From contig NZ_STGF01000009.1 in the NCBI RefSeq assembly GCF_005222705.1, forward strand, positions 1 through 64,000: a stretch of DNA of 64,000 bases, read 5' to 3'. The position numbers and the translations under genes were made by a program. The DNA comes from Paenibacillus sp. SY21-1 (GTDB lineage Bacteria; Bacillota; Bacilli; Paenibacillales; Paenibacillaceae). The notes beneath the pieces were generated by a model, which was not told the origin of the DNA, did no database searches, and saw only the letters and a list, made by a program, of their open reading frames with translations. Below are positions 53,604 through 62,786 of the stretch, piece after piece (the stretch's first letter is position 1; each line of letters starts with the position of its first letter).

Positions 53604-54527
53604 ATGCAGCAACCTATTGTAAAAATGCAAAATGTAACCAAGGTAATCGGGAAGCGCACGATTATCGACAATTTGACGCTGGAAGTGCCTCTCGGCGAAG
53701 TATTCGGCTTTCTGGGCCCGAATGGATCGGGAAAAACGACTACCATAAGAATGATGGTAGGACTGATGTCGCTAACCAAAGGCGAGATCCTTATCGGAGG
53801 CCACAGCATCGCAAGCCATTACGAAAAAGCGATACGTCATGTAGGAGCCATCGTAGAAAACCCGGAAATGTACAAATATTTAAGCGGCTATGAAAACCTG
53901 ATTCATTACGCCAGGATGATTCCCGGCATTACCGAGCATCGCGTCCATGAGGTTGTGAAGCTGGTTGGTCTGGAGGGCCGCATTCGCGACAAAGTAAGAA
54001 CCTACTCGCTCGGCATGCGGCAGCGGCTAGGCGTTGCGCAAGCCATTCTACATAAGCCTCAGCTATTGATTCTCGATGAACCCACTAACGGCCTTGATCC
54101 GGCGGGTATTCGCGAGCTGCGGGATTATTTGCGTCTGCTCTCCAAGGAGGAAGGCATTGCGGTATTTGTCTCAAGCCACCTGCTGTCCGAGATGGAGCTT
54201 ATGTGCGACCGTGTCGCCATTATTCAGAGCGGCAAGCTGATTGATGTCAGGCCGCTCCGCGAAGGCGCGGAGGCGCGCCAGAAAGCCGCCCGTATTATCG
54301 TTGAGGTGGATAATCTGGCAGGCGCGCTGGAAACTCTGCAGGCGGCAGGATTCGCAGCGGAAGCGGAAGGAGCGGAGGCGCTGGCTATTCAAGCCGATCG
54401 CGATGCGACAGCCGCCGCCAACGCCGCGCTGGTGTCGGCAGGCATTAAGGTGTACGGCATCCGCACGCAGGTGAAATCGCTGGAGGATCAGTTCTTGGAA
54501 GTAACGGGAGGGGAACGCATTGGGTAA
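53604..54527 (+). CDS. ABC-2 type exporter, ATP-binding subunit
   Basis: A 307-residue ATPase. Walker A GPNGSGKTT lies near 39-47, the signature is YSLGMRQRLGVAQAIL and Walker B is LLILDEPTNGLDP, followed by the switch His in SSHLLSEME. The C-terminal 90 residues (VEVDNLAGALETLQAAGF) form the accessory domain of BcrA/CcmA-type exporters. GGAGGAGG precedes the ATG. The stop overlaps the permease start by 8 nt. Members export antibiotics, lipids or peptides; the cargo here is unknown. Confidence 0.92.
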   Translation: MQQPIVKMQNVTKVIGKRTIIDNLTLEVPLGEVFGFLGPNGSGKTTTIRMMVGLMSLTKGEILIGGHSIASHYEKAIRHVGAIVENPEMYKYLSGYENLIHYARMIPGITEHRVHEVVKLVGLEGRIRDKVRTYSLGMRQRLGVAQAILHKPQLLILDEPTNGLDPAGIRELRDYLRLLSKEEGIAVFVSSHLLSEMELMCDRVAIIQSGKLIDVRPLREGAEARQKAARIIVEVDNLAGALETLQAAGFAAEAEGAEALAIQADRDATAAANAALVSAGIKVYGIRTQVKSLEDQFLEVTGGERIG

Positions 54528-55314
54528 TTTTATGCAGCTTGTCAAAAATGAAAATATGAAAATTTACCGGCGCGTGCGTACATGGGTGATGCTCGGCATT
54601 GCGGTTGGCCTCGTGCTGCTTATTTCTATTTTATGGCTGTCCTTCGGAGGACGGGATACATCCATGTGGGATGTGGCCTATACGGAGGCAAGCGTCATGT
54701 CTCTGCTTATGACGATTTTTGTCGTCGTCGTTGCCGCCAGCGGCGTTGCCGAGGAGTTTTCAACCGGAACCATCAAGCTGCTGCTGATCCGTCCGTGGTC
54801 CAGATCCAAAATATTATTATCCAAATATATTTCGATCTTGTTGTTCGCGCTGCTTCTCGCGGTTACCCTGCTGGCGAGCACGCTGCTATTTAACTGGATT
54901 ATTTTTGGCATTAACGCCGATCCGGCGCTAAAGCCGGGCTTTCTGTCCGTCGGCGACAGCTCGCCGTTCGTTTTTTTGCTTAAATTTTACGGACTTGAGC
55001 TGATTTCGTTAGTTGTGACGGTGACGCTGGCCTTTATGCTGTCGACTATTTTCCGCAGCTCGGGTCTCGCCATCGGGCTGTCGTTGTTCCTGCTGCTCGG
55101 TGTCAGCTCCTTCGTTGGCCTGCTGTCGCTGCTGAAATACGAATGGGTGGACTACTTATTGTTTATCCATTTGAATCTGACCCAATACTTGAATGATTCG
55201 CCGATGCGCGACGGCATGACGCTGGGCTTCTCGCTGGCGGTGCTTGCCGTATACTATATCGTTTTCGTTGCCCTTACCTGGTATGTATTCAACAAACGCG
55301 ATGTAGCTTCATAA
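54520..55314 (+). CDS. ABC-2 type exporter, permease subunit
   Basis: A 264-residue membrane protein with six predicted segments and the ABC-2 hallmark AEEFSTGTIKLLLIRPWSRSKIL between segments 2 and 3 (partly shown). It starts at TTG 54520 inside the ATPase gene, giving an 8-nt overlap and tight coupling, with GGAGGGGAACG upstream. With the preceding ATPase it makes a complete two-gene exporter. There is no regulator or peptide gene next to it. A terminator at 55330-55376 closes the operon. Confidence 0.92.
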   Translation: MGNFMQLVKNENMKIYRRVRTWVMLGIAVGLVLLISILWLSFGGRDTSMWDVAYTEASVMSLLMTIFVVVVAASGVAEEFSTGTIKLLLIRPWSRSKILLSKYISILLFALLLAVTLLASTLLFNWIIFGINADPALKPGFLSVGDSSPFVFLLKFYGLELISLVVTVTLAFMLSTIFRSSGLAIGLSLFLLLGVSSFVGLLSLLKYEWVDYLLFIHLNLTQYLNDSPMRDGMTLGFSLAVLAVYYIVFVALTWYVFNKRDVAS

Positions 55315-55329
55315 GTCAGCATCTTTTCC

Positions 55330-55376
55330 AGTCTCCTGAAGGCCTGCATGCGCGGGCTGGCGGGAGGCTTTTTTTT
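55330..55376 (+). terminator. Terminator of the ABC-2 exporter operon
   Basis: AGTCTCC (55330-55336) pairs with GGAGGCT (55363-55369), including one G-U pair, with an inner GC-rich stem, followed by eight Ts. Confidence 0.75.
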
Positions 55377-55495
55377 AGCGAGCGGCGGTTGGGCAATGCT
55401 TCTCCTTTTTAAGCGTATAGGCGGACGATTACGGTCTACACTAATCAGATACGAAGGTGACGCAAAAGAAAGGTTAAGCAAGGGGAATGCCAACG

Positions 55496-56911
55496 ATGTT
55501 CCAAACGCTGCTGTTGATGCTGTTATTGTTGTATATTATTCAGCTTCCGTGGATCATGCTGCGCGAATACAGAAGAAGCGCCTATATGACCGCCTGGCTG
55601 GTTATTGTACTCGTATGTCCGTTTGTCGGCTTCGCGGTCTATTTGGTCTGGGGCAGACATTTCGGCCGCGATCCCGGGCTTCGTGCAGTAGAGCGTATAA
55701 CGAGCAGGCTTGCCTGCCGGTTGTCGCTGGTCCTTCCTTTGATGGATAAGCAGGAGCATACGGGCCGAGAGAGGCTGCTCCGATTTCTGAAGGGGCTGGA
55801 AGAATGCCCGATTACAAGCCGGAATCGCGTAAGCGTGCTGACAGACGGCATCGCTGCGTATACCGATATGCTGGCAGCGATGGAAAACGCAAGCCGCTTT
55901 ATCCATTTGGATTATTACACGATTCGGGATGATGAAATCGGCAGGCGCTTCCGAAGCCTGTTGATCCGCAAGGCCGCGCAAGGAGTAGAGGTGCGGATCG
56001 TGTATGACGGTATCGGCAGCCGACCTCTGAGCAAAGCTTATATTGGAGGTTTACAAGAGGCTGGCGCTCATTGCCGATGCTTTTTGCCTACGCGGCTGGC
56101 GCTGCTTGGACGAAGGCTTAACTTTCGCAATCACCGCAAAATTGTCGTTGTGGATGGCACCGTCGGTTTTGTAGGCGGCATCAACATCGGGGACGAATAC
56201 TTGGGGCGCGACCCTAAGCTGGGCTATTGGCGAGATACGCATTTGCGCCTGGAGGGGGATTCGGTCTATTTTTTGCAGGAGCTCTTTTTGCAGGATTGGG
56301 AGGTCGCTGCTCGCGAGAGGCTAGATGAGCATAAATATATGCAGTCCCATCGCTGTGACGGAGACGAGCGGGTGCAAATAGTGCCCAGCATGCCGGGCAG
56401 GCATGACCAGAAAATAAAAGAAATGATGTTCGCTGCGCTTAACGCCGCAACGACGCGCATTTGTTTAACGACACCCTACTTTATCCCGGACGCCTCCCTT
56501 GTCGCAGCCTTGCAATCGGCAGCGCGAAGCGGCGTTGAGGTGACCATCGTCATTCCGGGGGTGGCCGACAGCGCGCTCGTCATGCTCGCGAGCTTGTCTT
56601 GCCTGGAGGACATGCTTGCGGCAGGCGTCAACATATACCGGTATGAAAAAGGGTTTATCCATGCCAAGGTGCTGATCGTAGACCGGCTGCTGGCCACGGT
56701 GGGTACCGCCAATTTCGATATACGCAGCTTAAACAGCAATTTCGAGGTCAATGCCGTTTTGTTTGAGGCGGCGGCGATTGACCGGCTTGAGCGCGATTTT
56801 ATTGAAGATTTGGAGCATAGCCGCCGCCTTGAGCTGTCGAGCTTCCTGAAGCGGCCGCGCCGGCAGAAGCTCGCAGAAGCATTCATGCATATGCTTTCGC
56901 CGCTGCTGTAA
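55496..56911 (+). CDS. cls: Cardiolipin synthase
   Basis: A 471-residue phospholipase D-superfamily enzyme that condenses two phosphatidylglycerols to cardiolipin. Two N-terminal membrane segments (residues 1-22 and 33-53) precede two HKD motifs: His213/Lys215/Asp220 in NHRKIVVVD and His389/Lys391/Asp396 in IHAKVLIVD. ATG 55496 is favoured because AAGGGGA is too close to ATG 55487. The length is slightly short of the common 480-510. It is a single gene; 107 nt separate it from the spore-gene pair. Confidence 0.92.
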   Translation: MFQTLLLMLLLLYIIQLPWIMLREYRRSAYMTAWLVIVLVCPFVGFAVYLVWGRHFGRDPGLRAVERITSRLACRLSLVLPLMDKQEHTGRERLLRFLKGLEECPITSRNRVSVLTDGIAAYTDMLAAMENASRFIHLDYYTIRDDEIGRRFRSLLIRKAAQGVEVRIVYDGIGSRPLSKAYIGGLQEAGAHCRCFLPTRLALLGRRLNFRNHRKIVVVDGTVGFVGGINIGDEYLGRDPKLGYWRDTHLRLEGDSVYFLQELFLQDWEVAARERLDEHKYMQSHRCDGDERVQIVPSMPGRHDQKIKEMMFAALNAATTRICLTTPYFIPDASLVAALQSAARSGVEVTIVIPGVADSALVMLASLSCLEDMLAAGVNIYRYEKGFIHAKVLIVDRLLATVGTANFDIRSLNSNFEVNAVLFEAAAIDRLERDFIEDLEHSRRLELSSFLKRPRRQKLAEAFMHMLSPLL

Positions 56912-57017
56912 GCCGGATCTGACGATGCATGCCGGCCGGCGTTTTCGGGAATATTGGTCGAGACGGCAATCCATGCCGTTGCAAATCCAACCATATCGCT
57001 GGAGGAGGGAATAAGCC

Positions 57018-57203
57018 ATGACGGATTGGCAAGGTCAGGACCGGCAAGCAGCCGGAGATCCTCGTCACGAGGGGCGGGAGGATTATTTTATGGATATCGA
57101 CAGAATGGTTAACGAAGGATTGGGCGGCGGCAATGTTACGCTGCAAAACGGCCTGATTGATGAATCGACGACCGATACAATGGAAGCAGAAAGCAAGGAA
57201 TAG
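57018..57203 (+). CDS. Unrecognised 61-aa acidic protein, upstream partner of sspH
   Basis: A 61-residue hydrophilic protein, acidic and Gly/Asp/Glu-rich, with no cysteine, signal or membrane segment. Its middle reads MDIDRMVNEGLGGGNVT, with a TTDTM near the end. A very good GGAGGAGGG site precedes the ATG. It ends 11 nt before the SspH-family gene, so the two are probably an operon expressed in the forespore. I do not recognise the family. Confidence 0.7.
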   Translation: MTDWQGQDRQAAGDPRHEGREDYFMDIDRMVNEGLGGGNVTLQNGLIDESTTDTMEAESKE

Positions 57204-57214
57204 GAGGAACAAGG

Positions 57215-57400
57215 GTGGACATTGCACGCGCGAAGCAAATTTATGAATCGGAACAAACGTTTAAGGTCAAGCTGGATGAGGATTCGGTATGGATAGAGAA
57301 TGTGGACGAGGAAAACGGCATGGCTACGGTGACTGTCGGCAACAACCCGCTCAACAATAAAACCGTTTCCTGCGATCGCTTGATGGAGACGGAAGAGTAA
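57215..57400 (+). CDS. sspH: H-type small acid-soluble spore protein
   Basis: A 61-residue protein matching the SspH family: ARAKQIYES near the start, V-x-I/V-x-NVDEENGMATV in the middle and a basic/acidic tail. SspH-type proteins accumulate in the forespore; their DNA-protective role is minor or unknown. It starts at GTG 57215 behind AGGAGG. It is second in a two-gene unit with the 61-aa acidic protein. Confidence 0.88.
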   Translation: MDIARAKQIYESEQTFKVKLDEDSVWIENVDEENGMATVTVGNNPLNNKTVSCDRLMETEE

Positions 57401-57471
57401 ACCGTCATGCACTGAGGTCTGCCGCCTGCAACGGGTCTGCTCGGTCGGCACTAGGACAAGCACAAATGCAA

Positions 57472-57515
57472 GCGCCCCGCTGCCGCATTGCTGCGACTGG
57501 CACGGGGCGCCTTTA
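57472..57515. terminator. GC-rich hairpin between sspH and the minus-strand gene
   Basis: GCGCCCCG (57472-57479) pairs with CGGGGCGC (57503-57510), with inner GCC/GGC pairs. CTTTATG follows on the plus strand. Confidence 0.65.
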
Positions 57516-57538
57516 TGCGTTGAAGCGAGGGCTCTAGG

Positions 57539-57850
57539 TCAGCCGCCGTAAGCCTCGCGAAAGGCTGTACACAGCTTGTTGCGCTCGACCTGCCACAGCT
57601 CGGCGATTTCGGCGCTGACGTTCTCGTCCCACCAGTCGGCTTGAGCTTTGCGATTGCTTTCGTGCTCGACGATCCAGGCTATGTTCTGCGCGACCTTGCG
57701 GAAGTACAAGGCGGAGGCTTGCTCCATTTTATCCTTTGCAATCCATACCTTGAGCCGTTTGGCAGCCCGGTACAGCTCGTTGTCGCAGGCTCTGCGAATT
57801 TTGCGCGCGGTGGGCAAGCCTGCGGTATGCTTGGGGGTATTGGCTTTCAA
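57539..57850 (-). CDS. Uncharacterised 103-aa protein
   Basis: A soluble basic, helical protein beginning TPKHTAGLPTARKIRRAC and ending WQVERNKLCTAFREAYGG. It has a conserved-looking ADWWDENV segment and two lone cysteines. TTG 57850 lies nine bases after GAGGAG; GTG 57874 would add eight residues. There is no signal or membrane segment. I do not recognise a family with certainty. It converges on sspH and lies 54 nt from the cupredoxin gene upstream. Confidence 0.6.
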   Translation of the reverse strand: MKANTPKHTAGLPTARKIRRACDNELYRAAKRLKVWIAKDKMEQASALYFRKVAQNIAWIVEHESNRKAQADWWDENVSAEIAELWQVERNKLCTAFREAYGG

Positions 57851-57928
57851 CGAAACCGACTCCTCTCTCCTCACATATGTATGCGCCCGGAGAGGATGCG
57901 GTTACCGCAAGGCGGCAGCCGGCCAAGC

Positions 57929-58375
57929 TTATTCTACATAAATATAACCGACCATCGGGCCGCCATGCCGCATATCCGTATGAGTCAGGCAGACGATCGG
58001 GTAAATGCCCTCTTTTGCCGCTGTAAAACGAATGATTGTCGTTTTTCCCTTTTTCACTTCGCCGCGAAGGCCGAGCCCCTCTACGACAAATGGATGGCTC
58101 GCTCCGTTAACGCCCGTAATGTGCAGCTCGGTAAGCTCCCCTTTGTTAACGTGGATCGTACCCGGATGCCAACCGTATACTTCGATCTCGCTGCCGTCCT
58201 CGGCGGTGGATTTGAACTCTCCGGTAACAAGCTGAAAAATACGGGGCTCTGTCGGCAGTCCGCTCGCCTGCTCAGAGCGATCCCAACTGAAGTATACGCT
58301 TGCTGCGATAATCAATACGAGAACGACGATAAACCATTGGATTTGTCTTTTGGTCACGATAAGGATTTTGGACAT
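57929..58375 (-). CDS. Membrane-anchored cupredoxin-domain protein
   Basis: A 148-residue protein with an N-terminal anchor (residues 12-30, WFIVVLVLIIAASVYF) and an extracytoplasmic cupredoxin fold. Probable copper ligands are His in GASHPFVV (near 93) and the cluster Cys, His, His, Met in IVCLTHTDMRHGGPM (near 127-139). It has a single Cys, so type-1-like or a related mononuclear site is more likely than binuclear CuA. Electron transfer or copper storage at the outer membrane face is inferred. GGCGGGGTG precedes the ATG. Confidence 0.82.
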   Translation of the reverse strand: MSKILIVTKRQIQWFIVVLVLIIAASVYFSWDRSEQASGLPTEPRIFQLVTGEFKSTAEDGSEIEVYGWHPGTIHVNKGELTELHITGVNGASHPFVVEGLGLRGEVKKGKTTIIRFTAAKEGIYPIVCLTHTDMRHGGPMVGYIYVE

Positions 58376-58449
58376 TAAACGTTCACCCCGCCAAATTTAG
58401 TTAAGTTGGTATGGCTAGTCTATGCTCAGGCTTGTCTTGGCATGACAAA

Positions 58450-58479
58450 TTGGCAGCCTCAACCTACCTGTGATAGAAT
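58450..58479 (+). promoter_or_regulatory. Promoter of the dedA gene
   Basis: TTGGCA (58450-58455), an 18-nt spacer and TGA-TAGAAT (TAGAAT 58474-58479) form a sigma-A promoter with an extended -10. Confidence 0.55.
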
Positions 58480-58545
58480 AGCCTCAGCAACCTGATTGTC
58501 CCTGTTAACGGTCGGCGGGGCGCAGGGAAGAAAAGGGAGGAAGGC

Positions 58546-59154
58546 ATGGAAAACTGGATAACGGACGTGATGGAGAGTTACGGGTACTTGGGCATTTTGT
58601 TGATGATTGCGCTCGAGAATGTTTTTCCGCCAATTCCTTCGGAAGTTATTTTGACCTTTGGCGGTTTTATGACGCACAATACCAGCTTGACCGTATTGGG
58701 CGTTATTGTGACCGCCACGCTGGGCTCCGTTATCGGCGCCATTGTATTGTTCTATATCGGCAAGCTGCTTGGCGCCCAGCGTCTGGAGCGTATCGTCGAT
58801 AAATACGGGCGCATACTCCGGATCAAAAAGCAGGATATTGCCAAAGCGAATGGCTGGTTTGACAAGTACGGCTATCTGGCCGTCTTCTTATGCCGGATGG
58901 TGCCGCTTATCCGCAGTCTGATTTCAATACCTGCCGGCATGGCGAACATGCGCCTTACCCCTTTTCTGCTCTTTACGACGCTCGGTTCTCTGATCTGGAA
59001 TGCCATCCTCGTGTCCGTAGGAGCCGCTGTTGGCGACAACTGGCACGATATTGTAGCTTTTATGGATGTGTATTCGAATATCGCTTATGCCTTCATTGCA
59101 ATCATCATCATTATCGTGGCCGTGCTGTACATCCGACGCGCGCGCAAATTCTAG
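58546..59154 (+). CDS. DedA-family membrane protein
   Basis: A 202-residue integral membrane protein. The first re-entrant region ENVFPPIPSEVILTFGG (near 24-40) carries the conserved acidic residues, and the second is CRMVPLIRSLISIPAGMANM (near 119-138) with the conserved basic ones. DedA/VTT proteins recycle undecaprenyl phosphate or other lipids across the membrane. AAGGGAGGAAGG precedes the ATG. A YqaA-branch relative is encoded at 41 kb. Confidence 0.92.
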   Translation: MENWITDVMESYGYLGILLMIALENVFPPIPSEVILTFGGFMTHNTSLTVLGVIVTATLGSVIGAIVLFYIGKLLGAQRLERIVDKYGRILRIKKQDIAKANGWFDKYGYLAVFLCRMVPLIRSLISIPAGMANMRLTPFLLFTTLGSLIWNAILVSVGAAVGDNWHDIVAFMDVYSNIAYAFIAIIIIIVAVLYIRRARKF

Positions 59155-59213
59155 GGCCATCTCGACCGTACATACTTGCTATACAACCAATAATCATGAA
59201 AGAGGGATGACAA

Positions 59214-59780
59214 ATGGGTAAAAGTGTTGCAGAAAAGCTTGGCAAAGGCATTTCGCCTCAGCAGTTTATCGATGGCATGACCAAAAACAAGGAAGCGTTT
59301 CTTGATTGGTCGGAGAAGTTTGCATGGAAAGATGAAAGCGACAAGGACTATTTCGAATCTCTTGCCAATCGCGACGACCTTCGCTGCTTGATTCTAATGG
59401 CTGACTGGTGCGGCGACGTTGTACGGAATATTCCGGTTGTATTCCGCGCGCTTGAGAACAGCGGCATACCGATTGACGTGCTTATTATGGAGGAGCATCC
59501 GGAGACGATGGATCAATTTCTGACGATGGGCGGACGTTCCGTGCCGGTCGTTATTTTTGCCGACACCGGCGGAGCCGTGCTTGACCAGTGGGGACCTCGT
59601 CCAAGCCATGTGCAAGAGGCGATGATCGCCTTCAAGCAGGCCAACCCGGACCGCGAGGCTGCCGACTACCAAGAAAACCTGTCCGCTACGCGTCAGGAAA
59701 TGGGCCGTCGTTACGGCGAAGGAACCGGCTACCAGTCGGTAATCGTCAAGGAATTGCGCGCATTGCTGGAGGCGCTGTAA
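59214..59780 (+). CDS. Thioredoxin-like protein with WCGD motif
   Basis: A 188-residue soluble protein of the thioredoxin_9-like group. The active-site region reads ADWCGDVVRN (about 63-72), with only one Cys of the usual CxxC; this is typical of this branch and argues against a dithiol oxidoreductase. The cis-Pro loop SVPVVIF follows near 110. Function unknown. GAGGGATGACAA precedes the ATG. It lies 7 nt upstream of the MBL gene and is probably co-transcribed with it. Confidence 0.8.
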   Translation: MGKSVAEKLGKGISPQQFIDGMTKNKEAFLDWSEKFAWKDESDKDYFESLANRDDLRCLILMADWCGDVVRNIPVVFRALENSGIPIDVLIMEEHPETMDQFLTMGGRSVPVVIFADTGGAVLDQWGPRPSHVQEAMIAFKQANPDREAADYQENLSATRQEMGRRYGEGTGYQSVIVKELRALLEAL

Positions 59781-59787
59781 GCCGCTT

Positions 59788-60453
59788 ATGACGAAAACGC
59801 TGAAAGTTGAAACCTTCACTTTAGGTCCGCTGCAGACCAACGCTTACTTGCTCACAGTAGCTGAATCCGGCGAGGGGGAGGGCTCAGAGGCGCGCGAGCG
59901 CGCTGTAGTCATCGACCCTGGCATGAATCCGGCGCGCCTCCTGAAACGGCTTGAGGGCGTTCATGTAGAGGCGATCCTGCTGACTCACGCACATTTCGAC
60001 CATATGGGCGGAGTGGACGAGGTTCGCAAAGCGGCAGGTTGTCCTGTGTACATTCACGATCTTGAAGCGGACTGGCTGACCGATCCGAGGAAAAACGGCT
60101 CTATGCGCTGGCAGGACGTGACGCCGCCGCTGGCGACGGACCCGGCTGAATACGCGCTTGCCGAGGGGCAGAAGCTGGAGCTGCTTGGGCTTGTCTTTCA
60201 GGTGATGCATACGCCGGGGCATTCGCCTGGCAGTGTAAGCTTTTTGCATGGCAAGCATTTGTTTTCCGGAGATGTGCTGTTCAGGCAGTCGGTTGGACGG
60301 ACCGACCTCCCGGGGGGACGCGAACGCGATCTGTACGATTCGATAAGGACGAAGCTCTACAAGCTTGATCCTGAAGTTGTCGTGTATCCCGGACATGGAG
60401 GCCGTACAACGATTGGCTTTGAAATGGCGAACAATCCCTATACACAAGCTTGA
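59788..60453 (+). CDS. MBL-fold metallo-hydrolase, glyoxalase II/YqgX-like
   Basis: A 221-residue hydrolase with a binuclear metal site: HAHFDH (67-72), a His in TPGHSPGSVSF, Asp in FSGDVLF and His in YPGHGGRTTIG. This set and length fit YqgX-type glyoxalase II-like proteins, which act on thioesters or bacillithiol adducts in some bacilli. Residues 26-40 hold a polar insertion (SGEGEGSEARER) that is not usual. Operon with the thioredoxin-like gene and, 22 nt downstream, tex. Confidence 0.9.
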   Translation: MTKTLKVETFTLGPLQTNAYLLTVAESGEGEGSEARERAVVIDPGMNPARLLKRLEGVHVEAILLTHAHFDHMGGVDEVRKAAGCPVYIHDLEADWLTDPRKNGSMRWQDVTPPLATDPAEYALAEGQKLELLGLVFQVMHTPGHSPGSVSFLHGKHLFSGDVLFRQSVGRTDLPGGRERDLYDSIRTKLYKLDPEVVVYPGHGGRTTIGFEMANNPYTQA

Positions 60454-60475
60454 TCAAAAGGACGGTGCATGACGT

Positions 60476-62722
60476 TTGGCTGAAATAAAAGCAATGAGCG
60501 GGCTTGAGGAAGAGGCTCCCGGCAAGTCGAAGCTGACGGCGGAGGAAAAAGCGCTTGAAAGCGAGCGGATCGTAAAAGGAATCGCAGCGGCGCTGGCTAT
60601 TCCCGTATCCAAGGTTAAAGCAGCGGTCGGCTTGCTGGACGAGGGCAATACGATTCCGTTCATCGCCCGTTACCGGAAGGAAATGACAGGCGAGCTTGAC
60701 GAGAACGAGCTGCGATCCATTGAAGAGAAGCTCCAGTATATGCGCAATCTGGAGGAGCGCAAGCGCGAGGTTATCCGGCTGATCGGGGAGCAGGGCAAGC
60801 TGACGGATGGGCTGGAAGCATCAATACGTCAAGCGGCCAAGCTGCAGGAGGTCGAGGATCTGTACCGTCCGTATCGCCAGAAGCGCAAAACGAGAGCCAG
60901 CGTGGCGAAGGAGCGGGGCCTTGAGCCATTGGCAAACTGGCTGTGGTCGCAGCCCCGTCAGGGAGAGCCGCTGGCGGAAGCTGCGCGCTATATCAACGCG
61001 GACAAAGGCGTCGGTACGGCCGAGGAGGCTCTTGCAGGCGCCATGGACATTCTGGCCGAGCAGTTTGCGGACGACGCTTCTATTCGCGCATGGGTGCGCA
61101 AATTCACCTTCGATCAGTCGCTGCTTAAATCCGAAGCAAAAAATCGGGAAGCCGAAAGCGTGTACGAAATGTATTACAGCTATCAGGAGCCTGTCCGCAA
61201 GCTGCCTCCTCATCGGGTGCTGGCCATCAATCGCGGAGAACGCGAAGAGATGCTCCGGGTTACGCTGGACGCGCCTGTTGAACGGATTCATGAGCATATT
61301 CAACGCAAGCTGCTGCGCGGCGGGACCGCACAACCGGTTCGCGAGGTGCTGGATGCTGTCATTGAAGATAGCTATAAACGGCTGATTGCCCCGTCTATCG
61401 AGCGCGAGGTGCGTGGCGAGCTGACCGAGAAGGCGGAGGAGCACGCGATTTCCATTTTCTCGGAAAACCTTCGGAACCTGCTGCTTCAGCCGCCGGTCCG
61501 CGGCAACATCGTGCTTGGGGTGGACCCGGCGTACCGTACGGGGTGCAAGCTGGCCGTAATCGACGATACCGGCAAGCTGCTGGAGGTTGCCGTGTGCTAT
61601 CCTACGCCGCCCGCCAATAAAACAGCGGAAGCCGAGCGCTTGATTAACGGGCTGATTGATACCTACAGCGTCGAGCTTGTCGTCATCGGCAACGGCACCG
61701 CTTCACGCGAGACGGAGCAGTTTATCGCCGCCTTGATCGGGAAACGAAAAGGCGGCCCTGGCGCGGAGCTTAAATATATTATTGTGAACGAAGCGGGAGC
61801 AAGCGTTTATTCCGCCTCGAAGCTTGCGCAGGAGGAATTCCCATCGCTGGATGTTGCGGAGCGAAGCGCGGTATCGATTGCGCGCAGGCTGCAGGACCCG
61901 CTTGCCGAGCTCGTGAAAATCGAGCCGAAGGCGATAGGCGTCGGCCAATACCAGCATGACGTAAGCCAGAAGCGGCTGGACGAATCGCTCGGCGGTGTCG
62001 TGGAGTCGGCGGTTAACCACGTCGGCGTCGATGTGAATACCGCTTCCGCCTCGCTGCTGTCCTACGTGGCCGGCATTAACGCGACGATCGCCAAAAATAT
62101 CGTTAAGTACCGCGAGGAAAACGGGCGCTTCAGCAGGCGCGCGCAATTGCAGAAGGTGCCGCGTCTCGGCGCTAAATCCTACGAGCAATGCATCGGCTTT
62201 CTTCGTATTCCCGAAGCTGCGAATCCGCTTGACCGCACGCCGATTCATCCGGAATCGTATGCCGTTGTCGATCGGCTGCTCGCAGAGCTCGGGCTGAAGG
62301 CGAACCAGCTCGGGACAGAGGAGCTGAAGGCGAAGCTGGCTGCCGCAGAGCCGGACAAGCTTGCGTCGACGCTTGGCGTCGGCGTCCCTACGCTGCGCGA
62401 TATTATCGACAGCTTGCGCAGGCCGGGACGAGATCCCCGCGAGGAGCTGCCGCCGCCGATTTTTCATACCGACGTGCTAAATATGGAGGATTTGAAGCCA
62501 GGCATGGAGCTGCAGGGCACCGTTCGCAATGTTATCGATTTTGGCGCATTCGTCGACATCGGGATTAAAAACGACGGCCTTGTCCATATTTCCCAGCTAA
62601 GTGAAAAATTCGTGAAGCATCCTATGGATGTTGTATCCGTGGGCGATACGGTTACGGTATGGGTGCTGGGCGTCGATGAGAAAAAGGGCCGCGTAAGCTT
62701 GACGATGCGCAAGCCGCTCTAG
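60476..62722 (+). CDS. tex: Tex-family RNA-binding transcription accessory protein
   Basis: A 748-residue protein of the Tex/YdcI family. The N-terminal helical region (GNTIPFIARYRKEMTGELDE), a YqgF-like RNase H fold (ILGVDPAYRTG-like near 344), a helix-hairpin-helix region (NTASASLLSYVAGI) and a C-terminal S1 RNA-binding domain (ELQGTVRNVIDFGAFVDIGI) are in the expected order. It affects transcription and toxin expression in some pathogens. It starts at TTG 60476 with AAAGGA 12 bases away; ATG 60494 is an alternative. Closed by a strong terminator. Confidence 0.93.
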   Translation: MAEIKAMSGLEEEAPGKSKLTAEEKALESERIVKGIAAALAIPVSKVKAAVGLLDEGNTIPFIARYRKEMTGELDENELRSIEEKLQYMRNLEERKREVIRLIGEQGKLTDGLEASIRQAAKLQEVEDLYRPYRQKRKTRASVAKERGLEPLANWLWSQPRQGEPLAEAARYINADKGVGTAEEALAGAMDILAEQFADDASIRAWVRKFTFDQSLLKSEAKNREAESVYEMYYSYQEPVRKLPPHRVLAINRGEREEMLRVTLDAPVERIHEHIQRKLLRGGTAQPVREVLDAVIEDSYKRLIAPSIEREVRGELTEKAEEHAISIFSENLRNLLLQPPVRGNIVLGVDPAYRTGCKLAVIDDTGKLLEVAVCYPTPPANKTAEAERLINGLIDTYSVELVVIGNGTASRETEQFIAALIGKRKGGPGAELKYIIVNEAGASVYSASKLAQEEFPSLDVAERSAVSIARRLQDPLAELVKIEPKAIGVGQYQHDVSQKRLDESLGGVVESAVNHVGVDVNTASASLLSYVAGINATIAKNIVKYREENGRFSRRAQLQKVPRLGAKSYEQCIGFLRIPEAANPLDRTPIHPESYAVVDRLLAELGLKANQLGTEELKAKLAAAEPDKLASTLGVGVPTLRDIIDSLRRPGRDPREELPPPIFHTDVLNMEDLKPGMELQGTVRNVIDFGAFVDIGIKNDGLVHISQLSEKFVKHPMDVVSVGDTVTVWVLGVDEKKGRVSLTMRKPL

Positions 62723-62728
62723 CCAATG

Positions 62729-62772
62729 AAGCCGTTCGGGGGCTCCCAATCCCCGGTACGGCTTTCTTTTTC
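62729..62772 (+). terminator. Terminator after tex
   Basis: AAGCCGT (62729-62735) pairs with ACGGCTT (62758-62764), with inner GGGG/CCCC, followed by TCTTTTTC. Confidence 0.8.
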
Positions 62773-62786
62773 ATTGTATAGTATGT

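Noticed and set aside
57641..58378. A 245-residue plus-strand frame over the cupredoxin and the 103-aa gene
   Set aside because: It covers two minus-strand genes with good ribosome sites and recognisable motifs or spacing.
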